The translations under genes and the position numbers were made by a program. The notes under the pieces were generated by a model. It was not told the origin of the DNA, ran no database searches, and saw only the letters and a list, made by a program, of their open reading frames with translations. From DASYYE01 sp035946955 (GTDB lineage: Bacteria > Actinomycetota > Actinomycetes > Streptosporangiales > Streptosporangiaceae), in the NCBI GenBank assembly GCA_035946955.1, contig DASYYE010000230.1, forward strand, positions 1-7,502: a DNA stretch of 7,502 bases, written 5' to 3'. Of the stretch, positions 1 through 6,490 are shown one piece after another; position 1 is the stretch's first letter; each line of letters starts with the position of its first letter.

Positions 1-1085
1 TGACGCCGTTCGGGATACCAGGGTCTGCCGCGAGGATGGCAGGTGGCTCCGCCTACGCAGCTGACGGGCCGGCCGGTGACTTGGTGACCGTGGTCGCGCA
101 CGAGTCCAGTGCGCAGGCGGGCGAGGTGGCCAGCCGGAGCCTTGCGGAGGCGACGCTTGAGCAGCTCCACGACGACATCACGCGCATCACGCGCGGCTAC
201 ACCGCGTTGTCGCCGGTAGACGTTTTCGCGGAGGCGCGGCGGTTGCGCGATGTGGGGTACCACTTGCTGTCACGGACCCGGCGGGCCGGTCAGGAAGCCG
301 ACCTGTGTCTCAGCGTCGGTGTGGCCTGCGGGCTGCTCGCGGCGGCGAGCTTCGACCTCGGCTGCTGGGGCGCGGCGACGGAGCAGGCTCGCGCGGCCTG
401 GGTGTTCGGCACCCAGATCGGTCACCCCGGGTTGCGGGCGTGGGCGAAGGGAATGCAGGCGCTGGTCGCCTACTGGTCCGGTGACCCAGGGGTGGCGCAA
501 ACCCTGGCCGCCGAAGCCCAGCTGGTGGCTCCCCCGGGAACGGCGATGGTTCGGCTGCGGTGTATCGAAGCCCGCGCCTGGGCGCACCAAGGCCGGGCGC
601 GGGAGGCGGAGCGGGCCATTGCGGGCGCGGAGACGGCACGCGACCAGGCAGATGGGTGTGATGAACTGCACGACCGCATCGGCGGGCAGTTCGGTTTCGA
701 CGCCGCACGGCAGGCGCGCTGCCACGCCACCGCCTACCTGCAACTCGGCGACCCGGCAAAGGCCGTCACATGGGCGGAGACCGCGATCAGCCTGTACAAG
801 GGGATGCCCGAAGGCCGCAGGTGGCTGAAGATCGAGGCACAGGCCCACGCCGACCTCGCGGCGGGACGGCTCGTGGGCGGAGACCTCGACGGCGCGAGCA
901 GCGCCCTGCGGCCCGTGCTACTCACCCCGGTGGACTTCCGGGTGGAAGGACTCACCCGCCGGGTCCAGCGTGTGGCCACCATGCTGACCACGTCTTCCTA
1001 CCGAGGGTCGGCGCCGGCCCGCCAGCTCAGCGGGGAGATCAGCGAGTTCACCGCAGACGCCCTCCGCCCTGCCATAGGACCATGA
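1..1085 (+). CDS. XRE-family transcriptional regulator, C-terminal TPR-like part (5' truncated by window edge)
   Basis: The reading frame is open from base 3 with no stop upstream, so the gene very probably starts left of the window. The ATG at 36 has no properly spaced ribosome binding site: the GAGG abuts it. The visible roughly 360 residues are mostly Ala/Leu/Arg-rich helices. They match the C-terminal half of the large actinobacterial XRE-type regulators: a 'DLVTVVAHES' segment (about residues 15-24 counted from ATG 36), an 'LEQLHDDITRI' segment, 'LRAWAKGMQALVAYWSGDP', 'GTAMVRLRCIEARAWA' and 'GFDAARQARCHATAYLQLGD', followed by a TPR-like repeat 'DPAKAVTWAETAISLY'. In this family the N-terminal 60-80 residues carry a helix-turn-helix, which is not visible here. 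The expected role is a cytoplasmic DNA-binding regulator whose TPR-like domain senses a ligand or peptide; the signal is unknown. It overlaps the M20 gene by ATGA at 1082-1085, suggesting one operon. Family assignment is firm; the regulatory target is inference. Confidence 0.8.
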   Translation, partial: TPFGIPGSAARMAGGSAYAADGPAGDLVTVVAHESSAQAGEVASRSLAEATLEQLHDDITRITRGYTALSPVDVFAEARRLRDVGYHLLSRTRRAGQEADLCLSVGVACGLLAAASFDLGCWGAATEQARAAWVFGTQIGHPGLRAWAKGMQALVAYWSGDPGVAQTLAAEAQLVAPPGTAMVRLRCIEARAWAHQGRAREAERAIAGAETARDQADGCDELHDRIGGQFGFDAARQARCHATAYLQLGDPAKAVTWAETAISLYKGMPEGRRWLKIEAQAHADLAAGRLVGGDLDGASSALRPVLLTPVDFRVEGLTRRVQRVATMLTTSSYRGSAPARQLSGEISEFTADALRPAIGP

Positions 1086-2239
1086 CCGGGCACCCCTTCG
1101 TCGAGGCCGGGCGCAGCCGGGCGCCATGGATGGCCGAGCGGCTCGCTGAACTGGTGTCGTGTGGGTCCCCTTCCGCCGACCCCGATGCCCTCGCCCGCTG
1201 TGCCAGCTTGCTCGATGACATGGGCGCGGAAGTGTTCGGGTGTGCAGCGCAGCGGTTCCTTCGCGGCGGCAGCCCGTGCTTGCTCTGGCGCGGCAACAAG
1301 CCTTCCCCGGTTTTGCTCCTGGGACATTTCGACACGGTGTGGCCGGCAGGCACCCTCACCGCATGGCCCTACACCGTCACCGACGGCATCGCATCCGGGC
1401 CAGGCTTGTTCGACATGAAGGGCGGGATCGTCCAGGCACTCGCGGCAGTGAGCCTGCTTGAGAACCCTGATTGCGTGACGTTGCTGATCACCAGCGACGA
1501 AGAGACAGGTTCAGCCGCATCTCGGGCACTGATCGAAGATCAAGCCCGCAGCGCGGCAGCCGTGCTGGTGTGCGAACCAAGCGCCGACGGCGGGGCCGTG
1601 AAGACCGCACGCAAGGGAGTGGGCAGCTACCAGTTCGAAGTACGCGGCCGGGCCGCACACGCGGGCCTGGAGCCACACCTGGGCATCAACGCCGGGATCG
1701 AGGTGGCCCACCAGGTTCTCGCACTGGCCGGACTCGCCGACCCGGCACAGGAGACAACCGTGACACCCACCGCAGTGGCAGCGGAGACCACCGCCAACAC
1801 CATCCCAGAACGCGCCAACCTCACCGTGGACGTGCGTGCCTGGACCCGGGCCGAGCTGGAACGTGTCGACCAGCAGATCCGGCGGCTCACCCCGCACCTG
1901 CCAGACGCCGCGCTGGCGGTCCACGGTGGCATCAACCGTTACCCCCTGGAAGCGGCCGCGGCAGCCGGGCTGCTGGCGCTGGCGCAGGAAGCGGCGGCCC
2001 AGATCGGGCTCACGCCGCCCATCGGTGTCCGCTCGGGCGGCGGCTCCGACGGCAACCTGACCGCCGCGCTGGGCAGCCCCACCCTCGATGGGCTGGGCGC
2101 CGTCGGCGGCCACCCGCACGCCCGCGACGAGCACACCGACACCCGGGCCATGCCAGACCGGGCAGCCCTGCTCGCAGCCCTGATCACACGCATCAACGAA
2201 GACCCCGCCAGGGCCGGGCGTGGAGGGACACTCTCATGA
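1082..2239 (+). CDS. M20 family metallopeptidase / amidohydrolase (CPG2-like)
   Basis: A predicted cytoplasmic di-zinc hydrolase of 385 residues, normal length for M20 proteins. The metal and catalytic residues are all present. 'GHFDTVWPAG' gives H82 and D84, 'GPGLFDMKGG' gives the bridging D111, and 'TSDEETGS' gives the general base E140 and metal ligand E141. 'VCEPS' gives E165, and 'GGHPHARDEHTD' gives the last ligand, probably H346. The middle domain carries the dimerisation signature 'AAHAGLEPHLGINAG', typical of carboxypeptidase G2-like members, and 'SGGGSDGN' follows. The family cleaves N-acyl amino acids, C-terminal glutamates or similar amides; the substrate here is unknown. The ATG at 1082 is chosen because homology begins just after it and it overlaps the regulator stop (ATGA); the frame is open further upstream, but that part only shadows the regulator. 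No strong ribosome binding site is seen, so translational coupling is likely. There is no signal peptide. A role in trimming or deacylating a pathway intermediate is inference. Confidence 0.88.
   Translation: MTGHPFVEAGRSRAPWMAERLAELVSCGSPSADPDALARCASLLDDMGAEVFGCAAQRFLRGGSPCLLWRGNKPSPVLLLGHFDTVWPAGTLTAWPYTVTDGIASGPGLFDMKGGIVQALAAVSLLENPDCVTLLITSDEETGSAASRALIEDQARSAAAVLVCEPSADGGAVKTARKGVGSYQFEVRGRAAHAGLEPHLGINAGIEVAHQVLALAGLADPAQETTVTPTAVAAETTANTIPERANLTVDVRAWTRAELERVDQQIRRLTPHLPDAALAVHGGINRYPLEAAAAAGLLALAQEAAAQIGLTPPIGVRSGGGSDGNLTAALGSPTLDGLGAVGGHPHARDEHTDTRAMPDRAALLAALITRINEDPARAGRGGTLS
2222..2227 (+). promoter_or_regulatory. Ribosome binding site for the SDR gene
   Basis: GGAGGG lies 8 bases before the ATG at 2236, inside the end of the M20 gene. 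It supports ATG 2236 as the true start rather than any of the far-upstream in-frame starts, which only shadow the M20 gene. Confidence 0.75.
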
Positions 2240-3267
2240 GAATCCTCATCCTGGGTGGCACGTGGTTCCTGGGCCGCGCCATCGCCGAAGAAGCAACCAG
2301 CCGCGGGCACGAGGTCACCACCTTCAACCGGGGCCAGTCCGGGCCAGACACCCCCCGTACCCACCCCGTGCACGGGGACCGGGAAAGCCTCGGTGACCTG
2401 GTCGGCCTCGCCGCCAGGGGGCCGTGGGACACCGTGATCGACACCAGCGGGCAAGTGCCCCGCACCGTCACGGCCTCCGCCAGGGCCCTCGCCGCCCACG
2501 CGGACCGGTATGTGTTCATCTCCACTGTGTCGGTGTATCAGGGCTGGCCGGTGGAACCGCTCACCGAGGAATCCCCGGTACTGGACTGCCCGCCCGAGGC
2601 CGGGCCGGACTATGGGGAGAACCACCCCCAGGGCTACCCCACCCGCTATGGGTTCCAGAAAGCCGGCTGCGAACGCGCCGTCACCAGCATCTTCCCCGGC
2701 GCCACCGTCATCCTCCGGCCCGGTGTCATCCTCGGCCCCCACGAATACATCGGGCGGCTCCCCTGGTGGCTGCGCCGCATCGACCGTGGCGGCACCGTCC
2801 TCGCCCCCGGCGACCCCGCCCGGCCCATCCAGCCCACCGACGTCCGCGACGTCGCGGCGTTCGCCGTGGCCGCAGCCGCTGGCCTGAACGGCGTCTTCAA
2901 CGTCACCGCACCCCCGGGACACACCACCTACGGGTCGCTGCTGTCTGCCTGCCAGCAGGTCACCGGCTCAGACGCCACCCTCATGTGGGTCAGCGACGAC
3001 TTCCTGCTCCACCACGGCGTCAAGCAGTGGACGGAAATCCCGTTGTGGCGCACCTACCCCGGCACCTGGGACGTGTCATCCGACCGGGCACGCGCCGCCG
3101 GGTTGACCTGCCGACCCATCCGCGACACCGTGAGCGCTACCTGGCACTGGCTCACCACCGACGGCACCACCATCACCCACCACCGCCAAGCCGCGATCGG
3201 CCTGGACCCGGCCACCGAACAAGACCTGCTCACCGCCTGGCGACACAGCGTGGACGACACGCGCTGA
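2236..3267 (+). CDS. NAD(P)-dependent epimerase/dehydratase family protein (extended/atypical SDR)
   Basis: A 343-residue Rossmann-fold oxidoreductase or epimerase, predicted cytoplasmic. The N-terminal nucleotide-binding motif is 'LGGTWFLG' (residues 6-13). The end of strand 2 reads 'FNRG' (30-33), where R32 could favour NADP; this is inference. D48 in 'HGDRE' fits the adenine-contacting position. The catalytic set is visible: 'STVSVY' (96-101) and the Tyr-x-x-x-Lys pair Y138/K142 in 'YGFQKAG'. Further family blocks are 'ILRPGVILGPHEYIGRLPWW', 'RPIQPTDVRDVA' (substrate-domain entry) and 'FNVTAPPG'. Length is normal for the family. The substrate class cannot be read from the sequence: nucleotide sugars, but also other hydroxy or keto compounds, are used by relatives. 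The gene overlaps the M20 gene by ATGA at 2236-2239 and has its own good ribosome binding site. Third positions are almost all G or C. It is probably the last gene of this transcription unit, since a 173-base spacer follows. Confidence 0.87.
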   Translation: MRILILGGTWFLGRAIAEEATSRGHEVTTFNRGQSGPDTPRTHPVHGDRESLGDLVGLAARGPWDTVIDTSGQVPRTVTASARALAAHADRYVFISTVSVYQGWPVEPLTEESPVLDCPPEAGPDYGENHPQGYPTRYGFQKAGCERAVTSIFPGATVILRPGVILGPHEYIGRLPWWLRRIDRGGTVLAPGDPARPIQPTDVRDVAAFAVAAAAGLNGVFNVTAPPGHTTYGSLLSACQQVTGSDATLMWVSDDFLLHHGVKQWTEIPLWRTYPGTWDVSSDRARAAGLTCRPIRDTVSATWHWLTTDGTTITHHRQAAIGLDPATEQDLLTAWRHSVDDTR

Positions 3268-3299
3268 CCAGGCAGACCTGCCTGCCTGCGCTGGGTCAG
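3264..3299 (+). terminator. Possible hairpin terminator after the SDR gene
   Basis: An outer arm CTGACC (3264-3269, overlapping the SDR stop codon) can pair with GGTCAG (3294-3299). An inner arm AGGCAG (3270-3275) can pair with CTGCCT (3282-3287) around a 6-base loop, leaving a 6-base bulge on the 3' side. There is no T-tract, which is common in actinobacteria but makes the call weak. It lies exactly where the first gene block ends. Confidence 0.35.
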
Positions 3300-3356
3300 G
3301 AATGGCCAGTCCGGAACGACCAGCGAGTGCCCCGCAGGTTGTCTCGTTTCTATTTG

Positions 3357-3370
3357 TCCCAGCACTGGGA
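3357..3370. promoter_or_regulatory. Perfect inverted repeat TCCCAG-CA-CTGGGA, candidate operator
   Basis: Two 6-base arms (3357-3362 and 3365-3370) are separated by 2 bases. The loop is too small for a stable full-length RNA hairpin, so a dimeric DNA-binding protein is the more natural reading. It ends one base before the candidate -35 element at 3371, in the only sizeable spacer of the window. The XRE-type regulator upstream is one possible ligand; that is inference. Confidence 0.45.
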
Positions 3371-3400
3371 ATGACCTCACGGTCACCGTCTCGTTACGCT
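3371..3400 (+). promoter_or_regulatory. Candidate promoter for the rSAM-phosphoketolase-enolase block
   Basis: ATGACC (3371-3376) resembles the actinobacterial vegetative -35 TTGAC. It is followed after an 18-base spacer by TACGCT (3395-3400), which fits TAnnnT. Transcription would start near 3407, giving a leader of about 35 bases before the GTG start at 3441. The spacer holds a perfect 11-base inverted repeat, ACGGT-C-ACCGT (3379-3389), a second possible protein-binding site. TGACC (3372-3376) also forms an inverted pair with GGTCA (3381-3385). This rests on sequence resemblance only. Confidence 0.42.
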
Positions 3401-3428
3401 GCATGCGCTTGTGTGGCAGGACCGACCC

Positions 3429-3434
3429 GGGAGG
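3429..3434 (+). promoter_or_regulatory. Ribosome binding site that sets the rSAM start
   Basis: GGGAGG lies 6 bases before GTG 3441. The alternative in-frame GTG at 3411 has no such site, so 3441 is preferred. Confidence 0.75.
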
Positions 3435-3440
3435 CGATTC

Positions 3441-4526
3441 GTGCTGACTGCCATCCGCCCTGTGTCCCTCAGTCTCGACGAGGCAGCAAGATTAGCCGCG
3501 TCCTACGGTGTGCCGGTCGAGGATGCGCTGCTGATCGCGGTCAACCTCTTCGGGATCTCGTCCGGCCAGAACAGGCACCGTGCAAGGGTCACGGTCAGGC
3601 TCTCAAGCGAGCCGGACGTGCCGTGGATGGTGATCGTCCCGCTCAACGCCGTCGACTCGCCTTTCAGGCTCAGCGGCCAGAATCTATATCTGGGAGACGC
3701 GCTCGTCGGGCATGTCCGCCGCATCGACGCTGACGAGGCTGTCGGGGGGTACTTCCGCGACGGTGGCCGCGCTGCGACGCTGAATCCCAACGCGCGCAGT
3801 CGGTGCGTCGGGTGCGCGTTCTGCCCGAACACCCTGGAGGCAGCTGCGGACCCGCGGCTGTCCGAGGAGCGGGAATTGACCGGGTTGCTGGCCGCGATGG
3901 TCGAGCAGCACCCACGCCGGGACCTGACCGAGTTGCGGGAAGTGACCATATCCACCGGGTGCTTCCACGAAGAGCACCTGGCGGTAAACCACCTGGTTGG
4001 GTTGCGCTCGGTGCTAGCAGACCATGGGGTCACGGCCCGGGTGGGCTTCCTGACATCGGTCATCCGGTCGGACGCCGGGTTCGCCCACGTTGCGGAACAT
4101 GTCTCGCCATTCGTGCTGCGGCTGACAGCCGAGTGTTTCACCCGGCGCGACCTACTGCTCAAGGTGAGCAAGGCTCGGCTGCCGAACCAGCAGATGCCTG
4201 ACTTGCTCCGCCGCGCCCGCCGCGCTGGGCTAGGAACATCATTCACCTACATCGTTGGGCTCGATCCGCTGCCCGAGTTGCGTGCGGGAATCGCCGCGCT
4301 GAGTGAGCAGGTGAGCGAGTTCCCCAATATCCAGGTCTATCAGGCACACAACTCGATCATGGCCGGCCTGCGAACACCCGGCGCTGACCAGCTCGACTTC
4401 TATCTGCGGGCCAGGGTGGAGATAGAGGGGATCTTTGGTGGACGCGGGCTGCGCCCGCAGGCATGGGAGTGCTACCGGCCATTGTGGTACTTCACATTCG
4501 CCGGCGAGCGGCTGGTGAAGGCCTGA
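3441..4526 (+). CDS. Probable radical SAM enzyme with atypical CX2CX2C motif
   Basis: A 361-residue protein starting at GTG 3441 behind GGGAGG. Residues 1 to about 115 form an N-terminal region I do not recognise. Then 'SRCVGCAFCPN' gives C122, C125 and C128, spaced CX2CX2C, where the usual radical SAM motif is CX3CX2C. What follows reads like a radical SAM partial barrel: a strand 'REVTISTGCF' (about 166-175), 'ARVGFLTSVI' (199-208), 'FVLRLTAECF' (224-233), 'GTSFTYIVGLDPLPEL' (265-280, like the family's strand-5 'GLP' segment) and 'IQVYQAHNSIM' (297-307). The C-terminus, 'RPQAWECYRPLWYFTFAGE', resembles the end of some radical SAM proteins. Radical SAM enzymes use a [4Fe-4S] cluster to make a 5'-deoxyadenosyl radical; the substrate here is unknown. 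Codons TTA, AGA, ATA and CTA occur, unlike the preceding SDR gene. It is probably the first gene of an operon with the phosphoketolase homologue, which starts 2 bases downstream. The family call rests on the cysteine motif and strand pattern and is fairly but not fully secure. Confidence 0.75.
   Translation: MLTAIRPVSLSLDEAARLAASYGVPVEDALLIAVNLFGISSGQNRHRARVTVRLSSEPDVPWMVIVPLNAVDSPFRLSGQNLYLGDALVGHVRRIDADEAVGGYFRDGGRAATLNPNARSRCVGCAFCPNTLEAAADPRLSEERELTGLLAAMVEQHPRRDLTELREVTISTGCFHEEHLAVNHLVGLRSVLADHGVTARVGFLTSVIRSDAGFAHVAEHVSPFVLRLTAECFTRRDLLLKVSKARLPNQQMPDLLRRARRAGLGTSFTYIVGLDPLPELRAGIAALSEQVSEFPNIQVYQAHNSIMAGLRTPGADQLDFYLRARVEIEGIFGGRGLRPQAWECYRPLWYFTFAGERLVKA
3492..3494 (+). other. Rare TTA leucine codon (L18) in the rSAM gene
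   Basis: The in-frame codons AGA-TTA (R17-L18) occur 17 codons after the GTG start. TTA is very rare in high-GC actinomycetes. In Streptomyces it needs the developmentally controlled bldA tRNA, so TTA genes tend to be expressed late. I saw no other in-frame TTA in the genes of this window. Regulation by bldA is inference. Confidence 0.6.
4517..4521 (+). promoter_or_regulatory. Ribosome binding site for the phosphoketolase-like gene
   Basis: GAAGG in the last codons of the rSAM gene stands 7 bases before GTG 4529. It supports that start over the ATG at 4463, which would overlap the rSAM gene by 64 bases and add residues without phosphoketolase similarity. Confidence 0.6.
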
Positions 4527-4528
4527 CT

Positions 4529-6490
4529 GTGGACGTCACCCTCCGCGCGGACGCCCTATGGCGGGCGGTCACATACCTCTCAGTGGCCCAACTGCACTTG
4601 CGGGCAAACCCGCTCTCAATCCGCGCCGTCGAGGACTGTGACGTGAAGTCCCGGCCCTCAGGACATTGGGGAACGGTCCCAGGGACCGCGTGGATACTCG
4701 TGCATGTCGGGCTTGCCGCCGGCCGGTACGCGGATGCTGAGATCATCCCTGTGGTCGGCGCAGGTCATGCAGGGGTAGTCCAGCGAGCACTGGGCTGGCT
4801 GACCGGTGACCTCGCCAAGGTGAACTCGCGTTACGGCCCGGACACCGACGGGTTGATGGCCCTGGTGACGTCGTTCCCAAACGTCGAAGGGTTGGGTTCG
4901 GAAGTTCATCCAGCCTTGCCAGCCGGTGCGCACATGGGCGGATGGCTTGGCGGTGCACTCGCCTTCGCGCAGGGTATGGCGTTGGACGCTCCGAGCCGGG
5001 TGGTGGTTCCGATCCTCGGTGACGGCGAGTGCGAAACGCCCGTCACGGCGGCGTCATGGCTCGCTCACAGGGCGGTACCTGGAGCCTCGGTCCTTCCGGT
5101 CATCCACCTCAACGGGCATCGGATGGGCGGGCCGTCGCTGCTCGGCCAGATGGGCGACGAGGAAGTCGCAGCGTATGCACGGGGGCTGGGTTGCGAACCC
5201 GTCATCGCGCACGTGAGTACGGGCAGCCTTGCTGAGCACGCCGCTTTCCACCGGGTCCTCGTCGACGCGATCGCCGCGGTACGCGGGGGAGGTCGTCGCG
5301 TCGTCATCCTTCGGTGCGTGAAGGGCTGGTCCGGCCCAGTCGGCGCACATAAGACACCGCTGACCGACCTTGCCCGAGATCCATATCAGCGTGCGGTGCT
5401 CGGCGAGTGGATGTCTTCGTACCGCCCGGAGGAACTTTTCGACGACCACGCGCAGCCAATCGGCGTCCTCGCGGCAGCGGTCTCCGAGGCCCGCTTCTGC
5501 CGCGCGCAACCAGCGGAAATGCCCCTAGTCCCCGCCGCGTACCCTGCGGGGCGGGGGTTCGCAGCCGAGGTAACCGCTGTACTTCGGGCACACGCCTCTG
5601 CAGGCGACTTCAAGGTCTTCAGTCCAGACGAACTTCAGTCGAACCGCCTCGGCGAACTCGCGGACGAACCGTGGACGCACGAGGTGCTCGCCGAGGAGGT
5701 GCTGCTCGGGTGGCTGGCCGGCTGGACCACGAGCGGGCGCCGGGGCGTCCTCATCTCATACGAGGCGTTCGCGCCACTGCTGCTGACCGGGCTGGTAGGA
5801 CACATGAAGCAGCGGCGACTCGGGGACGCGACGCTGCCGAGCATCAACTTGCTGCTCACGTCGTACGGGTGGCACAACGTCTACAGCCACGGCGACCCGT
5901 CCCTTGTGACCGCGCTCCTCGGCACTGGCGATCCCACCGTGCACGTCTACACCCCCGCTGACGCGAACAGGACCGCCCTTGCTCTTGACGACGCCCTCCG
6001 ATCCGTCGGGCGAATCAACGTGATCGTCGCCGGTAAGCACCCTCTGCCGCTGCAGCCTCACGAGACAGTCGATGAGGAACGCAGGAACGGCATGGCCGTC
6101 TGGGACCATCTCAGTGACTCCGGCGAGCCTGACCTGACGTTCGTGTGTGCTGGTGACCTCGCCGCAGCTGTCGTGAGCGCAGCCGTCGGCGAAGTCCGGC
6201 AGCTTCATCATTGCCGTGTCCGCGTTGTCATCGTTCACGAACTGACCGCGCTCGCAGCCCCCGGGCTCCAGCGATATGTCGGCGAGGGTGCACCGGTGGT
6301 CGTGGCCACAATCAGCCACCCCGCCGCGATCTGGGGCCTACTTGCCGGACGAGTCGAGCGCGTCAAGGTGGTGGGATGGCGCGAGCCGCCCTATCCGATG
6401 AGCCAGGAGGAGCTGGCGGCCTACGCCGGCCTGGACACAGTCGGCATTGTGCGTGCCGCGGCAACCCTCATGGGTAGCCGGGCGGACTGA
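4529..6490 (+). CDS. Compact phosphoketolase (XFP)-like thiamine diphosphate enzyme
   Basis: A 653-residue protein, against about 790-825 for classical xylulose-5-phosphate/fructose-6-phosphate phosphoketolases, which use ThDP and phosphate to split ketose phosphates into acetyl phosphate and an aldose phosphate. Family blocks run in order. 'YLSVAQLHLRANPL' (16-29) is followed by 'GHWGTVPG' (H46), 'GAGHAG' (H80) and 'GAHMGG' (H135). The ThDP-binding 'GDGECET' (164-170) pairs with 'HLNGH' (N195). Then come 'KGWSGP' (K265), 'GAHKTPL' (H274), 'FSPDELQSNRL' (S371, R373), 'LAEEVLLGWLAG' (E389), 'WHNVYSHGDP' (H449, N450, H454) and 'AGKHPLP' (K503). By recalled alignment to the Bifidobacterium enzyme, these match its catalytic His, Glu, phosphate-binding Ser/Arg and Lys residues. 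Differences: the conserved W-R-Q-D-H-N loop is shortened to W-H-N, 'HEGGELGY' is 'HMGGWLGG', and the linker between the N-terminal and middle domains is much reduced. The stop overlaps the next ATG by one base. Family membership is firm; the actual substrate may well differ from pentose phosphate. Confidence 0.87.
   Translation: MDVTLRADALWRAVTYLSVAQLHLRANPLSIRAVEDCDVKSRPSGHWGTVPGTAWILVHVGLAAGRYADAEIIPVVGAGHAGVVQRALGWLTGDLAKVNSRYGPDTDGLMALVTSFPNVEGLGSEVHPALPAGAHMGGWLGGALAFAQGMALDAPSRVVVPILGDGECETPVTAASWLAHRAVPGASVLPVIHLNGHRMGGPSLLGQMGDEEVAAYARGLGCEPVIAHVSTGSLAEHAAFHRVLVDAIAAVRGGGRRVVILRCVKGWSGPVGAHKTPLTDLARDPYQRAVLGEWMSSYRPEELFDDHAQPIGVLAAAVSEARFCRAQPAEMPLVPAAYPAGRGFAAEVTAVLRAHASAGDFKVFSPDELQSNRLGELADEPWTHEVLAEEVLLGWLAGWTTSGRRGVLISYEAFAPLLLTGLVGHMKQRRLGDATLPSINLLLTSYGWHNVYSHGDPSLVTALLGTGDPTVHVYTPADANRTALALDDALRSVGRINVIVAGKHPLPLQPHETVDEERRNGMAVWDHLSDSGEPDLTFVCAGDLAAAVVSAAVGEVRQLHHCRVRVVIVHELTALAAPGLQRYVGEGAPVVVATISHPAAIWGLLAGRVERVKVVGWREPPYPMSQEELAAYAGLDTVGIVRAAATLMGSRAD

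Noticed and set aside
770..1081. Longer N-terminus for the M20 protein (in-frame ATG at 770)
   Set aside because: The extra 104 residues are an Arg/Pro/Gly-rich shadow of the regulator's C-terminus. M20 similarity starts after 1082 and the ATGA overlap is a typical junction.
1939..2922. 327-codon open frame on the minus strand
   Set aside because: It lies antisense to the M20 and SDR genes, which have clear catalytic motifs. The translation is Gly/Val/Arg-rich low complexity, as expected for the mirror frame of GC-biased codons, and matches no family I know.
2424..3374. 316-codon + strand open frame overlapping the SDR gene
   Set aside because: It is an Arg/Pro/His-rich out-of-frame translation of the SDR gene and has no recognisable motifs.
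3302..3733. 143-codon + strand open frame across the spacer
   Set aside because: It crosses the promoter region and then overlaps the rSAM gene out of frame. Composition is unlike a real protein and it has no start signal.
3503..4246. 247-codon open frame on the minus strand
   Set aside because: It is antisense to the rSAM gene and Ser/Arg/Thr-rich. I found no supporting ribosome binding site or motifs.
4463..4528. Upstream ATG start for the phosphoketolase-like gene
   Set aside because: It would overlap the rSAM gene by 64 bases, and the added residues are a frame shadow. GTG 4529 has GAAGG at good spacing and leads straight into family similarity.
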